Positions 60,040-64,000 of a DNA stretch of 64,000 nucleotides are shown one piece after another; the stretch's first letter is position 1; the number at the start of each line of letters is the position of its first letter. The translations under genes and the position numbers were made by a program. Below the pieces are notes generated by a model. It was not told where the DNA came from, searched no databases, and saw only the letters and a program-made list of their open reading frames with translations. This DNA comes from Agrobacterium tumefaciens_K (GTDB lineage: Bacteria; Pseudomonadota; Alphaproteobacteria; Rhizobiales; Rhizobiaceae): contig NZ_JAOEGC010000007.1 in the NCBI RefSeq assembly GCF_031801495.1, positions 1-64,000 of the forward strand, written 5' to 3'.

Positions 60040-61117
60040 GATGGGACCGCATGGCGGCACCTGAGGCCTGAGTTTGGCCAGCCTCCTCAGGTTCTGTGCT
60101 CTTGCAACAAGCAGGAATTCGTCTCTCGCGCCACATGGTCCTCGAAGCCGCAAACGTGCCATCCGCAGAATGCGCTTGAGGTGAGCGAAGAGCATTTCGA
60201 CCTTCTTTCGATGATGCCGTGACTGCTCATATTCCGGTGTCTTGGCAATCGCTCTGGCGACATCGCGTGCATCCTCGTTGAGATCACGCGGCATTTTGCG
60301 AATAGGCATGTTCGAGCAGCATCGAGGCTTCAGGTCACAATAATCACAGTCCTTCTTGCTGGCTCGATAAAGCCCGGTCCCCTCGGCCTTAATACACGAT
60401 CTGGGTGTCGCATACCGGGATATGTGGCGCAATCCTTCGCTCCTTGACTGGCCATGCGAGATTGTTGGCAGAACCATAGGCACTATCGGCTGCGACGTAA
60501 TCAGGCCGCAAGCCGAACCGGTCCTCCGTTCTGTCCAGAATCGTGCGGGATGCTCTGCCTCCGCTTGGCGGATTGCCCGTGTCGCTTCCACGTCCAGAAT
60601 GACCCCGTGGCCTGTATCGATCAGGTAATTGGTGCCATAGGCGAAGAAGGCATGGCCTTTGTGGGCACCGCTCCATTGAGCGGCCGGATCGGACGGCGTC
60701 TTCTCTGGCTTCCCATTTCGCTTTTAGGACAGAACGTTGCTTGTTGGCATCTGCCGCAATCAAGCTGGCACCGACGGCAAATCCTTCCGCGCCCACCAGT
60801 CCTTGCGCAAGGCAGCGCGCCACCACTATCAAACATATGTCGCAGGATGTCGCTTTGCCGGAACCGGCCGTTGCGGCTCTTGGAGAAGCTGGAGTGATCC
60901 GGGACCTTGCCGTCCAGACCGAGGCGGCAGAACCAGCGATGGGCGAGATTAAGATGGACCTCCTCGCACAGTCGGCGTTCCGAGCGGACATGGAGTAGCC
61001 GATGATCAGCATTCGCATCATAAGCTCGGGATCAATCGAGGGGCGACCCGTGGCGCTGTAGAAAGGCTTCAGCTGCGCTCGTACGCTGTCGAGTTCGAGA
61101 TGGCGGGATCCCGCGTA
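60031..61117 (-). pseudogene. IS1182-family transposase pseudogene
   Basis: Several frames must be joined: LELDSVRAQLKPFYSATGRP (about 61060-61115), MMRMLIIGYSMS, CLAQGLVGAEGFAVGASLIA with ADANKQRS, then VEATRAIRQAE, FGLRPDYVAADSAYGSANNL, and finally KKVEMLFAHLKRILRMARLR and RDEFLLVARAQNLRRLAKL. This is the usual order of IS1182 transposases, with the DUF772-type start and DDE domain. At least three frameshifts or small deletions and a shortened middle show that it is inactive. No right-hand terminal repeat could be assigned. Confidence 0.82.
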
Positions 61118-61246
61118 GCATGGCCTGGTGTTATCGGAGGTGCTGCTGGCACTGATATTTCAGCGCATGCGCTCATCACGATCATCGTCGGCTGCGTTAT
61201 GTTCCTGTCTTTCGCCGCGACAATGGTCGCTGCGATACTGCGTTAA
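61100..61246 (+). CDS. Possible small membrane protein
   Basis: A 48-codon frame starting ATG at 61100 gives one clear hydrophobic helix (SAHALITIIVGCVMFLSFAA) and ends at 61246. Its first codons overlap the end of the IS1182 remnant. It may be the surviving C-terminus of a disrupted membrane protein rather than a gene in its own right. No good ribosome-binding site is visible. Confidence 0.3.
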   Translation: MAGSRVAWPGVIGGAAGTDISAHALITIIVGCVMFLSFAATMVAAILR

Positions 61247-61359
61247 ATTTTGCGAAATCAATCCTGGCCGGCTGCCGTTGACCAGCTCACCCGAAAGCGA
61301 AATGCTATCAAGCGCTTCCAGATGGGGATCCCAGCGGCAAATCGGCAGCAATCGACCGT

Positions 61360-61893
61360 CTAATGCTGTGTCCACCGCAGCATGTCGACATCGTAGCCGA
61401 GCGCCTTCGCTTTCTCGACAAGCATGCTACGGGTCGTTTTCGTGGGTTTGGGTGTCCGCGTCAGGATCCATAGATATCGCCCCGAAGGTTCTCCCACTAT
61501 CGACCAAGAATAATCTGCGGCGCGATCAAGTATCCAGTAATCCCCGTAAAAGGGGCCGAAAAACGATACTTTAAGCTTGGCGTTGCCGCTGTCCGTGACA
61601 ATTTTAGCCCTGCCTTTGGATTCTTTGCGCTTACCGTTTATTGCGCCTTCTCTGCAGGTATTGAGCACGTGGACCATACCATCCTTGCGAAGTGAGTAGT
61701 CAGCAGTAACGGCCTCGCAATCGCGCTCGAACTGGTTCTCATAGCGGGCCAGCTCGAACCAGTGACCTACGTATCGGTCAATTTCGACGGGTTTAACTGG
61801 CTGAGGTACAGACGGATTGCCTGAGGGTCCAACAGGGCTGCACGCTGCCAACACGGCGCCTAAAATCGTTATGATTGAGATATTGAGTTTCAT
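61360..61893 (-). CDS. blc: Bacterial lipocalin lipoprotein (Blc-like)
   Basis: The 177-residue precursor has a lipoprotein signal (MKLNISIITILGAVLAAC; lipobox LAAC) and a lipocalin barrel. The first conserved region is VEIDRYVGHWFELARYENQF, followed by the Blc-type stretch CEAVTADYSLRKDGMVHVLN and the closing GEPSGRYLWILTRTP. Blc proteins bind lysophospholipids or fatty acids at the outer membrane, typically under stress. The ATG at 61893 is preferred over an upstream start because it opens the signal peptide directly. Confidence 0.9.
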   Translation of the reverse strand: MKLNISIITILGAVLAACSPVGPSGNPSVPQPVKPVEIDRYVGHWFELARYENQFERDCEAVTADYSLRKDGMVHVLNTCREGAINGKRKESKGRAKIVTDSGNAKLKVSFFGPFYGDYWILDRAADYSWSIVGEPSGRYLWILTRTPKPTKTTRSMLVEKAKALGYDVDMLRWTQH

Positions 61894-62109
61894 ACCGTCA
61901 GAATACACTGGGTGACCGAAAGTTCCAGCCGCTCGTTCGCTATGGAGGTGGCGCCCATCCCCGGCTAGCCGTAGAAATCGTGCTACTGGAGCCGGTCAGT
62001 TATCAGTGGCGCCATCAGCAGAAGTTTCGAAAGGGGCACGCAAAACGGCCTTCACCGCCTTGAACGGATACGAACAGCCGTTCACCTAGTTCATTTGCCT
62101 TGCAGCACT

Positions 62110-63216
62110 TTATTTCTGTAGTGACAGGGAGTACCGGGTATGCCGACGTTCGCCCGTACGCGTCAGTGCACCGATCTCCACAAGCTGCTGAAGGTCGCGT
62201 GTTGCTGTAGCCCGAGATGTACCTGTGATCGAAATGTAGTTTTCGGCACTTAGCCCCCCCTTGAAGCCTGCCGTGCCTTCCTTGAAGATGCGCGCGACTA
62301 CCTTTTCCTGCCGCTCGTTCAACTGGTCTCGAAAACGATCATAGAACTTTGCTTTCTGAATAAAGAAATCTATACGCTCAAGCGTCGCCTGTTGAGCATC
62401 GAGGATCGTTTCTGAAAAGAAAATGATCCAGTCGGTGATATCAAGCGTGCGCTGGTTCCGCTCAAGCTCTGAGTAGTATGCTTTCCGGCTCTTTTCGATT
62501 GTGAAGGCGAGAGAAATGAGACTTGGCTGCCCTATGTTTTGGGCCAGGGATTTCTCAGCGAGCGCGCGCCCAATTCGACCGTTGCCATCCTCAAATGGAT
62601 GTATGCTTTCAAAATAAAGATGGCCTACTGCTGCACGCGTCAAAGCTTGAAGCGACGTTTGACCATTTGGCCCAGATTGATTGAACCATGCGATGAAAGT
62701 CTCCATCTCACCGGAAACCTGGCGAGACGGGGGAGCCTCGAAGTGGATTGTCGGCTTATCCAATCGACCTGACACGATCTGCATGGCGTCTTCATGTGTG
62801 CGGTAAGCACCAACCGTTTCAATATATCGGTTCCCGGCCATCAACATTGAATGCCAGTGGAACAGACCCTCATGACGCAGCGGCCTGTGCCAACTCCGAT
62901 AGACATCCGCCATCATCTCGGCGATCCCCCGCTCCTGGGGGCGGATCTGTCTGTCATCAGTGTTTAGCCCGAACTGTCGGCGGAGTGACGACTGGACGCT
63001 CACGCGGTCCAGATATTCACCCTCAATCTCTGAGGTCTTGACCGCTTCGTCACTCAGCAACTCGATGCGAAGTTGGTTGCTGTCGTCCTCGTTGAAATGC
63101 CGGACAGCACCGATAACCTCGCCGGCGGACTGCAAGAATCTCTGCTCCAAAGGGACCAGGCTTGCGGTGTCGTACCTGAAGTTTGGCCAATCCGTGTTTT
63201 GCCAGTTCCATTTCAT
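62110..63216 (-). CDS. Fic-domain AMPylase with N-terminal inhibitory motif and C-terminal winged helix
   Basis: The product has 368 residues. The N-terminal DUF4172-like part (MKWNWQNTDWPNFRYD) is followed by the class II inhibitory motif T61-x3-E65-G66 (KTSEIEGEYLD). The Fic core has the catalytic loop HPFEDGNGRIGR with H206. A C-terminal winged helix contains ISITGTSRATATRDLQQLV. The enzyme would AMPylate a target protein, kept in check by E65. No separate antitoxin is present. The start codon lies inside a large inverted repeat, suggesting autoregulation through the C-terminal helix. Confidence 0.9.
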   Translation of the reverse strand: MKWNWQNTDWPNFRYDTASLVPLEQRFLQSAGEVIGAVRHFNEDDSNQLRIELLSDEAVKTSEIEGEYLDRVSVQSSLRRQFGLNTDDRQIRPQERGIAEMMADVYRSWHRPLRHEGLFHWHSMLMAGNRYIETVGAYRTHEDAMQIVSGRLDKPTIHFEAPPSRQVSGEMETFIAWFNQSGPNGQTSLQALTRAAVGHLYFESIHPFEDGNGRIGRALAEKSLAQNIGQPSLISLAFTIEKSRKAYYSELERNQRTLDITDWIIFFSETILDAQQATLERIDFFIQKAKFYDRFRDQLNERQEKVVARIFKEGTAGFKGGLSAENYISITGTSRATATRDLQQLVEIGALTRTGERRHTRYSLSLQK

Positions 63217-63245
63217 GAGTTATAGAATCTCTCTCTATAACTCAT
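63215..63245. promoter_or_regulatory. Inverted repeat covering the Fic start codon
   Basis: ATGAGTTATAG (63215-63225) and CTATAACTCAT (63235-63245) are perfect 11-base inverted repeats around a nine-base spacer. One arm includes two bases of the Fic start codon and the rest lies directly upstream. Binding by a dimer would block both transcription and ribosome access. In RNA it could form a hairpin hiding the start. Confidence 0.75.
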
Positions 63246-63418
63246 AATTATCGCTATATTTGAGCTATTGCAAGTTCGTCTATCGCTCAGCACCCCAAAC
63301 TGCGGCTCTCCATTCAAGACGCAGCGATAGACGGGTAACCTCTTGCCCTAAACATACTTTGTTAACGGACGCCCCCTATTTCCGCTCGCCCTCGGCACTG
63401 GTAGTCGAGAGAAACGGA

Positions 63419-64000
63419 ATGAGCATGACTAAACACGACATTTCATCACGTCATTTTCAGCGAAAAATTTCGGAATTCTGCGAGCTTCGTATCGCTCCGG
63501 TCGCATCCAGGCTAGTGTTGGAGAATATAAGGCCTTATCTTTCCAGTTTGATAATCTACCGGAAATCGCCACCGCTTCTGAACGGCCATATCGACTGGAC
63601 GACTATCGGTAAGGCGTGTGGGATCGAAGCCGAGTTGACGGTAGAGCTGAAAAAGCAGCTCCGGCCTGCTCTGGATGCCATCATCCGATGGCTCGGCGCA
63701 CCACCGGCAGCCGAAGAGCGACGGCCACCAAAGTCAAAGGCTCGCCCTACCAAAATCGTTCCCGCCAAGAAAGCGGCTTCCGCATCCTCGACCGGAAAGG
63801 CGCAAAGCGCGGCGACAGATGGCACCTTTGCCCGGTTCGGGTCGACACAGCGCAGCCCTGCGCCAAAACCGATCAGCCCGTTCCCAGACGCACTATTTGA
63901 CGCGACTGAAGATCCGGTGAGCTTTCAGGACGCATTGATCTATCATATGCGGCGGTTCGGCGACACCTACTGGCAGCTCTATCGCGCCGTTGTTCATCTG
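63419..64000 (+). CDS. Unknown protein, open at the window end
   Basis: An uninterrupted frame of 194 codons runs from ATG 63419 (MSMTKHDISSRHFQRKISEF) to the last base without a stop. The first 95 residues look globular (LENIRPYLSSLIIYRKSPPL, HIDWTTIGKACGIEAELTVE). Next come a basic, low-complexity Lys/Ala/Pro linker at about 100-140 and then a second globular part (FQDALIYHMRRFGDTYWQLY). I recall no characterised family. The style resembles the N-terminus of large rhizobial recombinase/integrase-like proteins, but the diagnostic part is outside the window. Confidence 0.6.
   Translation, partial: MSMTKHDISSRHFQRKISEFCELRIAPVASRLVLENIRPYLSSLIIYRKSPPLLNGHIDWTTIGKACGIEAELTVELKKQLRPALDAIIRWLGAPPAAEERRPPKSKARPTKIVPAKKAASASSTGKAQSAATDGTFARFGSTQRSPAPKPISPFPDALFDATEDPVSFQDALIYHMRRFGDTYWQLYRAVVHL

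Noticed and set aside
1..64000. tRNA, rRNA, CRISPR arrays, riboswitches, replication origin
   Set aside because: None was recognised on reading; no spaced identical repeats, cloverleaf-like sequences or repABC genes were seen.

Overview
This 64 kb window looks like an accessory region of an alphaproteobacterium of the Rhizobium/Agrobacterium group, probably a secondary replicon or genomic island. The support is a perfect alphaproteobacterial SOS box (GTTC-N7-GTTC) in front of an imuA-imuB-dnaE2 mutasome, several insertion-sequence families common in rhizobia, many LysR, GntR, LacI and MarR regulators each sitting beside a catabolic or transport cassette, and many decayed genes. No rRNA, tRNA, CRISPR array or replication origin was seen. 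Species cannot be named from sequence alone.

Layout. 1-3.6 kb: an ISNCY-type transposase, a RidA-family gene, IS30 and possible IS21 remnants, and an EF-hand protein. 3.6-7 kb: a remnant of a cupin gene (its intact relative is at 56.6 kb), then a divergent LysR / short-chain dehydrogenase pair with a coupled beta-hydroxyacid dehydrogenase. 7.2-12.4 kb: an EmrB-type exporter and an EmrA-type adaptor separated by an opposing LysR gene, followed by a class III nucleotide cyclase. 13.1-14.3 kb: a DUF1348 + TetR operon with a 33-bp palindromic operator. 14.5-20.4 kb: a GntR-controlled amino-acid-type ABC importer with a class V aminotransferase and a dihydropyrimidinase-type amidohydrolase. 20.5-22.5 kb: DUF429 and DnaQ-type exonuclease genes. 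23-24.5 kb: a secreted alpha/beta hydrolase divergent from an OhrR-like regulator.

24.5-36 kb: a large minus-strand operon, divergent from a LacI regulator. It holds a family 5 binding protein, a putative glycoside hydrolase, two permeases, a double ATPase, a hydroxypyruvate isomerase and a tartronate semialdehyde reductase, and it ends in a wrecked glycerate 2-kinase. 36.1-36.8 kb: a vapBC module.

37-45.1 kb: the most interesting locus. It is a complete Nit1C cluster (nitrogen-starvation / cyanide-assimilation type: MSMEG_0572 protein, Nit6803 nitrilase, radical SAM protein, GNAT, AIR-synthase-like protein, MSMEG_0570 protein, flavoprotein). An eighth, coupled LnmK/Pnap_2097-like gene is added at the end, and a divergent MocR/PdxR regulator with repeated ATTGTATG boxes lies upstream.

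45.2-54.7 kb: a RelB/ParE module whose toxin is broken, then a DNA damage island (dnaE2, imuB, imuA, a LigD-type ligase, an SRAP protein and Ada). 54.7-57.6 kb: an NTF2-fold gene, and an Rrf2-controlled operon encoding an NmrA-like protein, a cupin and an AhpD-like protein. 57.8-61.2 kb: decayed genes, including an SDR and a LysR that have both lost their 5' ends at one junction, and a frameshifted IS1182-type transposase. 61.4-64 kb: a lipocalin, a Fic protein whose start codon lies inside an inverted repeat, and an open reading frame running off the window end.
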